A stretch of DNA of 64,000 nucleotides from Chlorocebus sabaeus (Eukaryota; Chordata; Mammalia; Primates; Cercopithecidae): contig NC_132923.1 in assembly GCF_047675955.1 (NCBI RefSeq), positions 93,803,137 to 93,867,136 of the forward strand, read 5' to 3'. Both the position numbers and the translations under genes were made by a program. Positions 34,378 to 45,793 of this stretch are shown here, piece by piece (within the stretch, counting starts at the first letter, position 1; the number at the start of each line of letters is the position of its first letter). Under the pieces are notes generated by a model. That model saw nothing but the letters and a program-made list of their open reading frames with translations. It was not told the DNA's origin and searched no databases.

Positions 34378-36938
34378 GGCACTCTGAGTGACATTACTCC
34401 CACAGAAATGCAGAATCAAATGTTTCAGAAGCCTTATCAAACTTACTGTCCCTCATGGGTTTACAGATGCTAATAAAACATTAAGGTAATTAACAAAAAA
34501 TAATAGGAAAGGCAAAGGGGAGTCAAAGGACTCATCCCGGATGGGTAGAAATCTTTAGATGGTTATTAGAAATGAAATAAATTAAATGAAAACTAATGGG
34601 GTTAAAACAAAGGTCTTTACAACACTGACAAAGGTTGGGAGGAACAAAGGGAACCCCTGCTAGTTGGTCAACATTAAAGGGCTCCACACCAGTTTTCTGC
34701 ATTTGCCCCACGTTGAAGAAATGTAAGAAAATTAAAAAACAAAGGTTAAAATGAGAAAGCTAACACTTCCTTGGGACAAAGTTGAGGCAAATTAAGATAA
34801 AGATTGTCAAAAGGACCTATGTCTCTTGTCTCAGCTCCTTGCTGGGAACACAAATCCTTTTTCACCAGAAAAGATAAAATGGTCTGGGGGTAGAGAACTA
34901 AAATTCCTGGGACCAGAACATAAAAATGTAAAGGGTGATAGAATTATGAAACTTGAGATGTAACTGTGACTCCTTTACTTAAATGTCTTATAAAAATAGG
35001 TATTGTAGCTGAGTGGGGGATGTTTCCCCTGTCTAGTACTATAAAACTGAAGGCTTGTAAATCTGTCCTTTGAAAAGCATTAATTTCACATGCTAAATGG
35101 GAACTAGTAAGATTGCTTGAGTTCACAGAATATAAGGTAGAAGTTGGAGTGCTGGTCAGGACAAATTCTCCACTTGGTAGTTCTTTGAGGAAGGTTCATT
35201 TGGAGCTTATGGCAAAAGCTTGTAAGCACTTCCCAATGACAACTACTGGGACTTTGGGCCAGAGAACTTCCACTTGAGGAGCATTTACTACCTTGGGATG
35301 TTAACCGAAGCTACTCCTATACTCCTATGCTAATGGAAATAATGGCGCCCAAAACAGTTCCATGATAAAATAGAAATGGTTTATACAGAATCTTGCTGCA
35401 TGGGGATGCAAGGAGGAGATACTCATGAGCAGGAAGCCTCTTTTTCCCCTAGGACTGACTGTGTGTGAGGAGCTGCTGGATTCTACAATGCCTGATAAAC
35501 AGCTCTCATCTGACAAGAGCTGCTTGGCTTGTGAATGGCCGTTCCAAGGTGAACAAATGATATCCTGTTCGGAAGGCAGCTGTTCTGGTTAAAAAGGAGT
35601 CAAGGAAATCTTTCTCTTTTGAGTTATTTATAGTTTACAGCAATTGGTTAAAGTACATTTTGATAAGCAAATTTACCTTTCTCTCTGAGTTCTCCAAAAT
35701 TTGGAAACTATTTGTGAGTATTCCGATTTTATGACAATATAGTTATTTGCATGAGTTTAGTAAGAATCTTTTCTTTTAAAACAGGACAATTGGAGACACT
35801 GGTTATTTTACCAAGGCTTTGAGTAGGATAACATATATTTAGATAAAGTTCCAGCAAAGCCAACTTGAAAAGAGTCTATATGACCAATCAATTCTTGCTA
35901 CACTTTATGCAAATAATCAGGCCAAGTATAATAAGCCTAAAACTTATTTTGCACACAAATTGGTCTTACTGTAATTTCTCTCTAGTAGAAAAGGAGGGCT
36001 AGAGAGAAATTGTTTCAAAGGAAAACGATAACACCTGTTCTGGATTCCAGCCCTAACTTTTGTATTTGAGTGCAGATTGAATAATGAATTATTTTTGGCT
36101 ACAATAATCCTCTAAAGAGTACCAGGTTATACTTTTCTTTGTGTTTTTAATTAGCAGCCTATTGGAATAGGTTCCTTTTTCTATTCTGACACACACATTC
36201 TCTTTTGATTGTCAAATCATTAATGTTATTTATCTCTCATAATTTTATTCCTTCAAAGAAAACTAGAATCATGATATTCTGAAGACTGGAGATGATTCGA
36301 AAAAGCCTGCAAATTGTCCTTGTTTGGAATCCCACTGAACTTGATCTGTTTCACTGCAAATGCCCTGCTGCTAAAACTATACAAGCACCCTCCCTCTAGT
36401 TCCAGGGAGTATTGTGGAAGAAGTGGGTACATAAGATAGTAAGGGCTGGTTTTGAGAGACAGAATTAGTTCTGGCTCTCCAAATTAAGAATGGGTACACA
36501 GATGCTAAACTACTGGTAAAATAAGGGACTTGCCTCCTGGATTATTATGTGAGTGGTAACTTTTCAACCATTCTATCCATAAAGAATTTCCTGCTTCCCA
36601 TATAATTAAAATAATATTATTACAGGCAGCATATAAACATACCTTGTGACAAAGTCTCCTAGGTATAATTCTCCCAGTTATGAGATTTGTGCAGATAGAT
36701 ATATATTAAATTTTTTTTATCAGCCACTGTAGGACAAATTACCAAAAGACAGCAAAAGGTATTGAAGCACAACAAAAGTCTCTAAATTCCTTAGCTTAAC
36801 TTTTAACAATGCTTAGGTTTTATATAGCTAATCGCTGTAAGTGTCTAACTAAAATCAAGATCATAGTAGCTCAACACATAGAAGTTAAAGGTAGATAAGT
36901 CAATTTTGTAACCTCAACTTTGCCTTTTCATTTGTTGG

Positions 36939-36947
36939 CATACATAC

Positions 36948-36978
<31 letters not shown>

Positions 36979-36998
36979 TATATACATATATATATATA
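36939..36998. repeat. (TA)n(CA)n microsatellite grown from an Alu tail
   Basis: Alternating tatata, cacaca and tatata blocks lie exactly where the reversed A-tail of the adjoining Alu should be. Confidence 0.85.
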
Positions 36999-37258
36999 TT
37001 TTTTAGACAGAGTCTCACTCTGTCACCCAGGCTGGAGTGCAGTGGCACTATCTCAGCTCACTGCAAGCTCTGCCTCTCAGGTTCATGCCATTCTCCTGCC
37101 TCAGTCTCCTGAGCAGCTGAGACTACAGGCGCCTGCCACCACACCTGTCTACTTTTTTGTATTTTTCATAGAGATGGAGTTTCACTGTGTTAGCCAGGAT
37201 GGTCTCGATCTCCTGACCTCAAGATCCACCAGCCTCAGCCTCCCAAAGTGCTGGGATA
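36999..37258 (-). mobile_element. Alu: Alu, antisense, head missing
   Basis: Alu lacks its last 30 or so bases (the Alu head) and ends at ctgggataa. Flanks share tgttggc (about 36935 and 37260). Confidence 0.9.
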
Positions 37259-37510
37259 ATGTTGGCTTTTATATTACTTAAACGTTTTAAAATTAATGAA
37301 TGCCTGTCCATGTCCATTCACATCTGGCCTAGAATGTTTAAATTGGCTATAAGTCTTTTGGCTGTAAGTCCCTTGACCATAGGGTTCCCACTGAGGGACA
37401 GGATGGACCTGGGGTGGGCAGTCATGCCACCCCAGCAATGCTATGGGACAAAATAAAAGTTTGGTGGCCATTGATGTTGCCTCTGGCAAATCTTGGCCAG
37501 AAGGGGAGAA

Positions 37511-37860
37511 TATAAACCAGAAATAAGATTCTAAGCCCTCCAACCATCTGAATGGACCATCCTCTTGGCCAAGGGTCTTCCAAAGTTAACCTGAAAAGCT
37601 AGTTCAGGCCAAGACAGGAAGTGGGTGTTGGACATGCCTCACAACTGGCCAGCATTAACATTAAAACAGAGATCTTAAGACTGATAGAACAGACTTTAAG
37701 TCTGATAGGGAACACTTACAATCTTTTCTCTCTGAAGCCTACTACCTGGAGGCTTTATCTACTTGATAAAACCTTGGTCTCCACAACCCCTTATTGTTAC
37801 CCAGACACTTCTTTCTATTGATTCCAGATCTTTAGATAATAACTCAACTGATTGCCAATA
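37511..37860 (+). mobile_element. 3' LTR of the provirus, truncated
   Basis: Directly follows the purine tract ending at 37510. Collinear with the 5' LTR for about 350 bp, then ends at an antisense Alu. R and U5 are missing. Confidence 0.78.
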
Positions 37861-37867
37861 AGAAAAT

Positions 37868-38177
37868 CTTTCTTTTTCTTTTCTTTTATTTTTTTGAGAC
37901 AGAGTCTCACTCGATTACCCAGGCTGGAGTGCAGTGGCATGATCTCAGCTCACTGCAACCTCTGCCTCCCAGGTTTAAGTGATTCTCCTGCCTCAGCCTC
38001 CCATGTAGCTGGGATTACAGGCATGAGCCACCATGCCCAGCTAATTTTTGTATTTTTAGTAGAGACGGGGTTTTACCCTGTTGGCCAGGCTGGTCTTGAA
38101 CTCCTGACCTCAAGTGATCTGCCCACCTCAGCCTCCCAAATTGCTGGGATTACAGGTATGAGCCACTGGGCCCAGCC
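37868..38177 (-). mobile_element. Alu: Alu, antisense, at the truncated 3' LTR
   Basis: Complete Alu. What follows is not the rest of the LTR but an unrelated ERVL remnant, so the LTR end was deleted. Confidence 0.93.
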
Positions 38178-38770
38178 TGTCACACTTCTTTTGAAGTAAA
38201 GTGTGTCTGCTGGTCATAGCTGATACTTCATGAGATACTATGGCAATGGATAACACAATCTGTGTGGCCATTAATGGTGGTAGTGTGAGAAATGCCGCAG
38301 GCAGGAAAGACAAACCTGAATATGTATCTATTCCTGGGAAACATACAGCAGCCCCTCCATAATAGGAAATATTTAATATAGTTTATCTTTCACTGGGTAA
38401 CTGGCTAGTCCTGCATCAAAGGCTTAGCAATAAACTTTGCTGCCATGGTTTGGCACATAGCAGTGTCAATAGCCAACTCAGGCTTGGCAAGGGTAAGTCC
38501 ATGTGACTGAGTCTATGCATAGCCCCCATCTTGCTGTAATGGCTACTTTGTATAGCAGGAACTGGTGTGACTAGAGAGGGAGGCTGGCTGAAATCTATAG
38601 GTGGATCATCTTGTTCACCTAATCATTGAGGGATACCCCGCACAGGGGATGCTCACTGTTGTGGATTTATATGGAACATGATTATCTTCACATTCTGCCT
38701 TCCCTGAGGGAACTTTATCCACATACCCTTTCCTAGACCCCTCATTACAAATGTTTCAATCTTTTTCTTT
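38178..38770 (-). mobile_element. ERVL: ERVL internal (pol) remnant, antisense
   Basis: Reversed text of an ERVL integrase region: segments like 'ctggtcatagctgatacttc', 'ctggctagtcctgc' and 'tggcaagggtaagtccatg' in the order I know for HERV-L pol. Frames are destroyed. Confidence 0.6.
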
Positions 38771-39145
38771 CCAAGTGTCCAAAGTGCCTTCCATTCTATT
38801 GGCATTAGTCCATGAAATAACAGGAGCTTGTATTATTCATTTGAAAAGGTGTTTTCTAATACGTGCGGTTAGTGCTATCAATTTCCCTTTCCAAAGAAAT
38901 GGCTACTTCTTTAGCTGTGAACCACACATTTTTATAATTGTAATCTCATTTTCATTCAATCCAACATATTTTTCATTTCTTTTGAGACTTCCTCTCTGAC
39001 CCATGGATTATTTAAAAGTATGTTGCTTAATTTCTAATAACTTGGAGAATTTCTTATCTTTCTGTTATTGATTTATAGTTTGATTCCATTATGGTCAGAG
39101 AATTTACTTTGTATGACTTCAATTATTTTGAGGATTGTATTATGA

Positions 39146-39468
39146 GGCCAGATACGGTGGCTCATGCCTGTAATCTAGCATTTTGGGAGGCTGAGGAAGG
39201 AGAATTGCTTGAGTCCAAAAGTTCAAGATCAACCTACAGAGTGAGACCTCAACATAGTGAGATAACATAGTGAGACCTTATCTCTTCAAATCAACAAAAT
39301 TAGTGGGGCATGGTGGCATGTACCTTTAGTCCTAACTACTTGGGAGACTGAGAAAGAGGCTTGTTTGAGCCCAGGAGGTAGAGGCTGCAGTGAGCCATGA
39401 TCACACCACTGCACTCCAGCTTGGGAGACAGAGTGAGACCCTGTCTCAAAAAAAAAAAAAAAAAAAAA
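39146..39468 (+). mobile_element. Alu: Old Alu (AluJ-like)
   Basis: Both monomers recognisable and much diverged, with a run of about 23 A. Flanks attgtattatga and attgcattgtga suggest the target duplication. Confidence 0.9.
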
Positions 39469-39651
39469 ATTGCATTGTGACCATGCTATGGTGTATCTTG
39501 GCAATTTTCCATTTATTCTAGAAAAGAAGCAGTATTACGCATTCTAGAATGGAGTGATCTATAAACATTAGATTCTGTTGCTTAATGTTGTTATTCATTT
39601 CTTCTACATTCTTGTTGATTTTTTGTTTACTAGCTCTTACAGAAAGAGGAG

Positions 39652-39661
39652 AGGTTTTTCG

Positions 39662-39692
<31 letters not shown>

Positions 39693-39810
39693 ATAGAGGC
39701 AGGTTTCTCCATGTTGGTCAGCCTGGTCTTGAACTCCCGACCTCAGGCGATCCTCCCACCTCAGCCTCCCAAAGTGCTGGGATTACAGGCGTGAGCCACT
39801 GCACCCGGCC
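39652..39810 (-). mobile_element. Alu: Alu left monomer only (FLAM-like), exact target duplication
   Basis: Contains only the left Alu arm, from a reversed T-run of about 25 to the Alu head. Flanks agaaagaggag (39641-39651 and 39811-39821) are identical. Either a free left Alu monomer or an Alu that lost its right arm. Confidence 0.85.
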
Positions 39811-40620
39811 AGAAAGAGGAGTGTTGATGTTTCCAAATATAATTGTGGATTTCTACATTTCTCCTTTCAGTTCTGTCCATTTCACTTTCTGTGTTTTGAA
39901 GCTCTGTTGTGTGATATACTCACGTTTAGGATAGGTGTGTCTTTTGATGAATTGGCCCTTTATAATTATGCAAGTCACTCTTTGTCCTTGGTCATATTTT
40001 TTTTGCTCTGAAGTGTATTTTGACTCCAGTTTTCTTTTGATTAGTGTTTTCATGGTATATGTTTTCCATTCTTTACTTTTAACTTGCTGTATCATTATAT
40101 TTGTAGTGAGCTTCTTATAGACAGCATACAGTTGAATAATTTCTTTTAATCCACTCTGACCGTCTCTGTCCTTTAATTTGTGTGTTTAGATTATTACATT
40201 TAATGTAATCATTAATACATTTACATTTAGGTCTACCATTTTATCACTTTCTTTCTGTTTAATCTCTGTGTTTTCAATTCCTGTTATCCCTTTTTGGATT
40301 TCTTTTAAGTTTTAAAAAATATTTTATAGTATTCAATTTTAATTATCTATTGTGTTTTTATTATATCTCTATGTGTAATCTGTTTAGTAGTTATGCTAAA
40401 GATTTTAATATACATACTTAACTTTTAGCCATGTGTGTAGAATCAGTATTTTAATATTTTAAGTTTGGTGCAGGAAACTAATCAACATATAGGTTCTTTA
40501 CCCTACCTCTTTTAGATTGTAGCTATCTTCTATGTTATGCACATTGACAACCCCATCAAAAAAGTTATAGTTTTTTCTTTCAACCATCAAACATATTTTG
40601 AAGAATTCAAGAGAAAGAAA

Positions 40621-41050
40621 AATTGTCTATTACATTTACTATTTCTTTTATTCTTCTTTCATTCTTCATGTTCCAAGAACTTCAAGTAGTTCAACTTGGC
40701 TTCAAAGTCAGGGACCTATGGAGTAGTGGTACAAGTAGTGCCAGATCATGAAGCATCTTAAAAGTCATAATAAAAAGTTAGAATTTTACTCTAAAGACTC
40801 TGAGATACCATTGAAGGCTTTTAAATGAAGAATGGCATGAAAAAAAATTTCCATTTTAGAAAGATCATGCTGGGATAGCAGGAAGAAAACATTATGGGGT
40901 AGGATGCGGGAGGGGTAGAAGGACTAATACTAAAACAGAAAAACAAGTTAGGAAGCCACTGCAGTCATTTGGCAAAAAGTTATGAGCCCTAAGTATGTGA
41001 CTAGAAGAGGGAAAAGAATGCTGAAGATTTTGATAAGGTAGAAACCATAG
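40621..41050. repeat. Old repeat-like and unassigned sequence
   Basis: 40690-41010 has the segment order of the ancient repeat seen at 1000-1430 and 6060-6450; the rest is unassigned. Confidence 0.35.
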
Positions 41051-41054
41051 AATG

Positions 41055-41101
41055 AATATCTATCTATCTATCTCTATATATCTATCCATCCATCCATATA
41101 T
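41055..41101. repeat. (TATC)n / (CCAT)n microsatellite
   Basis: Short tetranucleotide run, interrupted. Confidence 0.85.
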
Positions 41102-41431
41102 CCACAGTAATGTACCACATAAAGAAGTTTCCATCAAAGATGAACCACATGTACAATAATGGCCCCATGTCATATTTTTACTATATTCTATGTTTAGATA
41201 TGTTTAAATACACAAATACTTACCATTGTGTTATAATTGCCTACAATATTCAGCATAGTAGCATGCTGAACAGGTTGGTAGCCTAGGAGCAATAGGCTAT
41301 ACCATATAGCCTAGGTGTATAGTAAGCTATGCCATCTAGGTTTGTGTAAGTACACTCTCTGATGTTCACACAATGATAGAATCACCTAACCATGCATTTC
41401 TCAAAACATACCTCTGTCATTAAATGACATG

Positions 41432-41433
<2 letters not shown>
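41102..41433 (-). mobile_element. MER2: MER2-like Tigger DNA transposon remnant
   Basis: Contains 'gtgttataattgcctacaatattcag', 'gcctaggagcaataggctat' and 'gatgttcacacaatgata' in MER2 order, ending in atgacatgactct-like terminal text. Non-autonomous. Confidence 0.75.

Positions 41434-41435
<2 letters not shown>

Positions 41436-41478
<43 letters not shown>
41436..41478. repeat. (GT)n microsatellite
   Basis: About 21 uninterrupted GT units starting at the MER2 end. Confidence 0.95.
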
Positions 41479-41479
<1 letters not shown>

Positions 41480-41481
<2 letters not shown>

Positions 41482-42235
41482 ATGGTTGGTTTTAGAAGGC
41501 AAGAAAAAGAGGACACTTGGATGCTTGGCTTTCATATTTCTTCCATATTTCTGACTTGCATAACTGGGTGGATGATAATTTTACTCTTTGAGATGGAAAA
41601 TAAGAGAGTATGACAAGACTTGTGATAGTGTGGAAATGTAAATTTAGTTTGTATATTTCAAGTTTTGGATGCCTGTGGATATCCTTGTGGTGGTTTCTCC
41701 TGAACAGTTGGTGGTATTGGCATGGAGCTCCAAAGAGAGGTCTAACTTGGAGACATGGCTTTGTGAATCACCAGCCCACTGGTAGCAGTTAAAACCATGG
41801 GCCTGGGTGGACTTTCTTTGGAAGAGTGAACCAAATGAGTTGCAATTCTGGGAAGCACCAATATTTAAAGGATGCTGAAAGGAAGAGAAATAATTAAAGG
41901 TACAAAGAAGGCAAAGAAAGAGTAGAGCAGCTGGAGCTGAGGAGGTAAGGACTTACAAAGAAGAAACAATGCCAAGAAGTCAAATATGACAAAAGTTGGA
42001 ATGTGTCCAACAAGGTTAGAAGCCTGTGAGTCACTAAAGACCTTGGGGAACACAAATGTAAAAATTGCTCAATGAGGGTGGTACAGAGGAGGTGGATGTA
42101 AACGAACTGATGGGAGATGGCCCTTGAAGTGAGTTTTGAAAGGTAAGAGTGGAAAACCACTAAAGCAGAATAAATTCCAGGCACACTGAAGAACTGAGTG
42201 TCACTAATTTAATCTGTGAGGGGCAAGAGTCAGCA
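41480..42235. other. No gene recognised
   Basis: Unassigned; purine-rich around 41860-42000. Confidence 0.4.
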
Positions 42236-42239
42236 TTCT

Positions 42240-42325
42240 TGTCCACCTCAAAGGGCTGACTTGAGGAGGAAATGCATTTATGTATGTAAGAACATGGCAC
42301 AAAGCACTAGATATGGCACTACTGG
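42240..42325 (+). mobile_element. MIR: MIR fragment
   Basis: 'cacctcaaagggctgacttgaggagg' and 'gcacaaagcactaga' follow MIR order. Confidence 0.55.
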
Positions 42326-43330
42326 TTACTCTCTTCTTCTGCCCAGCAGCAGCAGGTCCTAGAACCAACTTGCATTCACATGATTTACATGTGGCTCTCT
42401 GAAAATGTGGCCCCAAATTCTGCCCTGCCCTGGATACACCTGTATCAGTCACCAAGAGGAGGAGCTAGTGTGGAATGTGTCCCAGACTTAAGTGACAGAG
42501 GGGTATTTATGAAGGAGGAGCACCCCCTTGACCAGCAGTCACTGACCACATCTTGAGAAACAGATGTCCCATGCCACAAAATCACGCTGGACAGACGAGG
42601 GCCAGGGGTGTGTTTCTAGCATTCCCGTACTCTGCATCAGGTCCAGGAAGTTGACACAGATGCTTCTAAGTTTCAGCCCTTTACTCCTCCCACTAGGTAA
42701 GGAGAAGTGCCCAGGGCCACTGGGCCAATGCCTCCCAGGCCTGAGCATTGCCTCCTTGCCCCAAAGGCTGAAGCCTCCTAAGGCCTATGTGGTCAGAGAA
42801 TCTTTCAGTACGGTGCATGCCTAAGATGTTCTCTCTCTGGTAAGTCTTTCCTGATCATTGGAAAGGTTGATAGTCAATGCCTGGTTAGGTGATTCTATTA
42901 TTGTGCAAACATGATAGCTTCAGAGGGCCCAACTAGGGCACAGGGCTAATGATGCAGGCACCGTGGAAGGTGTAGTCTCCAACTCATCTTCTGATCCAAG
43001 AAGGTGGCCTGAGAACATTGACTCCAAGAATGTCAAACTGGCTGCTAGGGTAGCTGATGAAGCAGAGCTGAGAGGCTTGAGGACAAATCCTTCAGATCTT
43101 GGATGGGGCAACTGGACCTAAAGATTGCTCTCCTCAGGACCTGATGTCACTTGAAGGGACTAGGGAAAATTCCAAGTCTATGGCATCCCTCCCCACCATG
43201 GTCCTCTTCCTATTTTTCTCGCAATCATTCCTCTCTGTTTTCCAGCCACTAATCCAAGGTATCTTGGGTCAGAGTTACCCTGAGCTGATGTTTTCCACCG
43301 TAAACTCTGTGCTTTACTAACATTCAAGGA
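42326..43330. other. Unassigned, relatively GC-rich, no recognised repeat
   Basis: Contains an 86-codon plus-strand frame (42564-42824) and a donor-like agGTAAGG at 42695-42702, but no paired acceptor or family resemblance. Confidence 0.4.
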
Positions 43331-43405
43331 CAATAGAAGAGCATTGGGCCAAGAATCAGAATCCTGGGTTCAGGTCCCAGCTCTGCCACTTACTGGTGAG
43401 TGACC
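43331..43405 (+). mobile_element. MIR: MIR fragment
   Basis: cctgggttcaggtcccagctctgccacttactgg is the MIR core, truncated on the right by ancient L1. Confidence 0.75.
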
Positions 43406-45154
43406 AGAGAATAAATGCATAAATGTGTGTTCTGTTGTTGGGTGGAGTGTTCTATAAATGCCAGTTAGCTTGTTGTTCAATTCTTCTATATCTTTACATA
43501 ATTTTTGTCTCCTTGTTCTACTGGTTCCTGAGAGAGGAGTGTTGAAGTGTCCTGCAATAATTGTGACTATTTCTGTTTCTTCTTTTAATTGTATCAGTTT
43601 TTTTCCATGCATTCTGAAGCTCTGCTTCAGGTGCATTAAAATTTAGGACTGTTATGTCTTATTGATAAATTTACTTCTTCATCATTGCATAATGTCCCTC
43701 TCTATTCCTGCTAATAGTCCTCATCCTAAAGTTGGCTATGTCTGATATTAATAAAGCAATTCCAATTTTCTTTTGATTAGTGCTTACATGATGTTTCATT
43801 GTCCATCCTTTTACTTTTAGCCAGTTATATTTTAAGTGGGTTTATTGTAGATACAATATAGCTGGACTCTGCTTTTTTTAAAAAAACCTAATCTGACAAT
43901 TTCTGCCTCTAACTGAAGTGTTTGGTCCATTTTCCTATAGTGCAATTATTGATATAATTTAGTTTAAATCTCTGTCATCTTGCTACTTGTTTGCTATTTG
44001 TCTCATCTGTTTTCTTTCCTTTTCTCTCTCCCCCACCTTTTCTGCCTCCTTTTATACTTGAGCTTAGCCAAAAGACTGAGAAACTATTCTGACTCCTTTT
44101 AGATTGAGCATTTTTATAATTCCATTTTATCTCCAACATCAGCTTATTAACTGCACCTTTTTTTTCTTTTAGTGGTTACTCTAAGGTTGACAATATACCC
44201 CTTTAGCTCATCACAGTCTCCTTCAACAAATGTCATAGCACTTCATGTGTAGAGTAAGATTCCTACACAGTTTGCTTACATTTCTTCCCTCTTATCCTTT
44301 GTCTCTATCATACATCAGGTCATAGATTTAACTTCTACATAATTATAAATTTCACAATGTATTGTTACAGTTTTGCTATAGGCAGTCACTTAGTTTTATC
44401 TAAAGAGATTAAACATAAGAACTATTTTGTATTTCATGGCTCTTCATTTCTTGTGTAGATTCAAGCTTCTATGTTGTCTTATACATAAGCCTTCCCTTGA
44501 ATAACTTCCTCTAACATTTCTCACAGTGCAATTCTGCTGACAGTAAATCTCAGCTTGTTTTCGTTTTCTGAAAAAGTCATTTCTCCTGCATTTTTGAAAG
44601 ATATCTTTTTTGTGTACAGCATTCTGGACTACCAAGGTTTTCTTTTCCCCCCGTTTTATGACGCTTTAAAGATGAAGCCCTATTGTCTTCAGGCTTGTAT
44701 AATCGTTTGATCTGTCCACTGTCATTTTTTATTGCTTTATAAGTAAGATTCCCAAACCCCCACTTTGGCTACCATCAAAATGAATTTTTTTTTACCTGAG
44801 GTTTTCAGCATTTTGACTGTAATGGGCCTAAGTGTGTTTTTATTTGTTTGCTATGCTTAGCGTTCGCCTGGCTTCTTTGATGTGTGGCTTGTAATCTTTT
44901 ATTAACTTTGGAACATTTTTAGTCATCATTTTTTCAAATATTTTGTCCACCTTGTTTTTTCCCTCAGTTTTCTTCTCTGACTCAGTTTACATGCATGTTA
45001 GATCATTTGACATGGTCCCACACTCTTGAATGTTCTCTTCTCTTTTCCTTCCTTTTTTTCCTTAAGTGTTTCAGTGAATGATTTCTATTGACCTATCTTA
45101 GAGTTTGTTGAGTCTTTCCTTTGTTGTATTCTTTTACTGATAAGTCAGTAGAAT
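43406..45154 (-). mobile_element. L1: Ancient L1 (L1M-like), antisense
   Basis: The 88-codon minus-strand frame at 43370-43636 includes GHFNTPLS and YRTLHPTTEHTF, L1 endonuclease segments. Text then runs through the ORF1 side to about 45150. Broken frames. Confidence 0.78.
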
Positions 45155-45443
45155 AAATTATTCACATTTATTTATTTATTTATTTTACTTTAAGTTCTGA
45201 GATACATGTGCAGAACATGCAGGTTTGTTCCATAGGTATACATGTGCTGTGGAGGTTTGCTGCACCTATTGACCTGTCCTCTAAGTATCCCCCACTCAAA
45301 CCCCACCCCACAACAGGCCCTGGTGTGTGTTGTCCCACTCCCTGTGTCCATGTGTTCTCATTGTTCAACTCTCACTTATAAGTGAGAACATGTGGTGTTT
45401 GGTTTTCTGTTCCTGTGTTAGTTTGCTGAGGATGATGGCTTCT
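45155..45443 (-). mobile_element. L1: Older L1 3' end, host of copy B, left part
   Basis: Reversed A-tail (tatttatttatt) followed by L1 3' UTR. Broken at 45443 by copy B and continued at 51569. Confidence 0.87.
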
Positions 45444-45793
45444 TTTTTTTTTTTTTTTCTTTGCAGTCTTTTTTTTTTTTTAATTATACTTTAAGTTCTA
45501 GGGTACATGTGCACAATGTGCAGGTTTGTTACATATGTATATATGTGCCATGTTGGTGTGCTGCACCCATTAACTCGTCATTTACATTAGGTATATCTCC
45601 TAATGCTATCCCTCCCCCTACCCCCCACAATAGGACCCAGTGTGTGATGTTCCCCTTCCTGTGTCCAAGTGATCTCATTGTTCAATTCCCACCTATGAGT
45701 GAGAACATACAGTATTTGGTTTTCTGTTCTTGCAATAGTTTGCTGAGAATGATGGTTTCCAGCTGCATCCATGTCCCTACAAAGGACACGAAC

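Larger units (their letters stand above)
30643..37860 (+). mobile_element. Decayed endogenous retrovirus (provirus) with paired LTRs
   Basis: 5' LTR 30643-31255, primer-binding site 31262-31279, internal region to 37510, purine tract just before 37511, then a truncated 3' LTR. Interrupted by Alus at 31577-31709, 32121-32347, 32588-32923 and 36995-37258 and by a solo LTR at 33854-34377; about 4.8 kb of internal sequence remains. No frame over about 100 codons survives, so gag, pol and env cannot be delimited by eye; 35320-35530 looks pol-like. The primer site differs from the tRNA-Lys1,2 type at two positions, both decayed CpG, hinting at a class II (HERV-K-like) element. Family not assigned. 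Confidence 0.75.
38780..40620 (-). mobile_element. L1: Ancient L1 (L1M-like), antisense
   Basis: ORF2-like reversed text on both sides of Alu 39146-39468 and of the Alu monomer at 39652-39810. Signature ggtcagagaatttactttgtatgactt. No open frame. Confidence 0.7.

Noticed and set aside
37852..38199. 115-codon plus-strand frame
   Set aside because: Antisense Alu translation.
42695..42702. Perfect donor-like agGTAAGG
   Set aside because: No acceptor or coding frame of known family nearby; such words occur often by chance.
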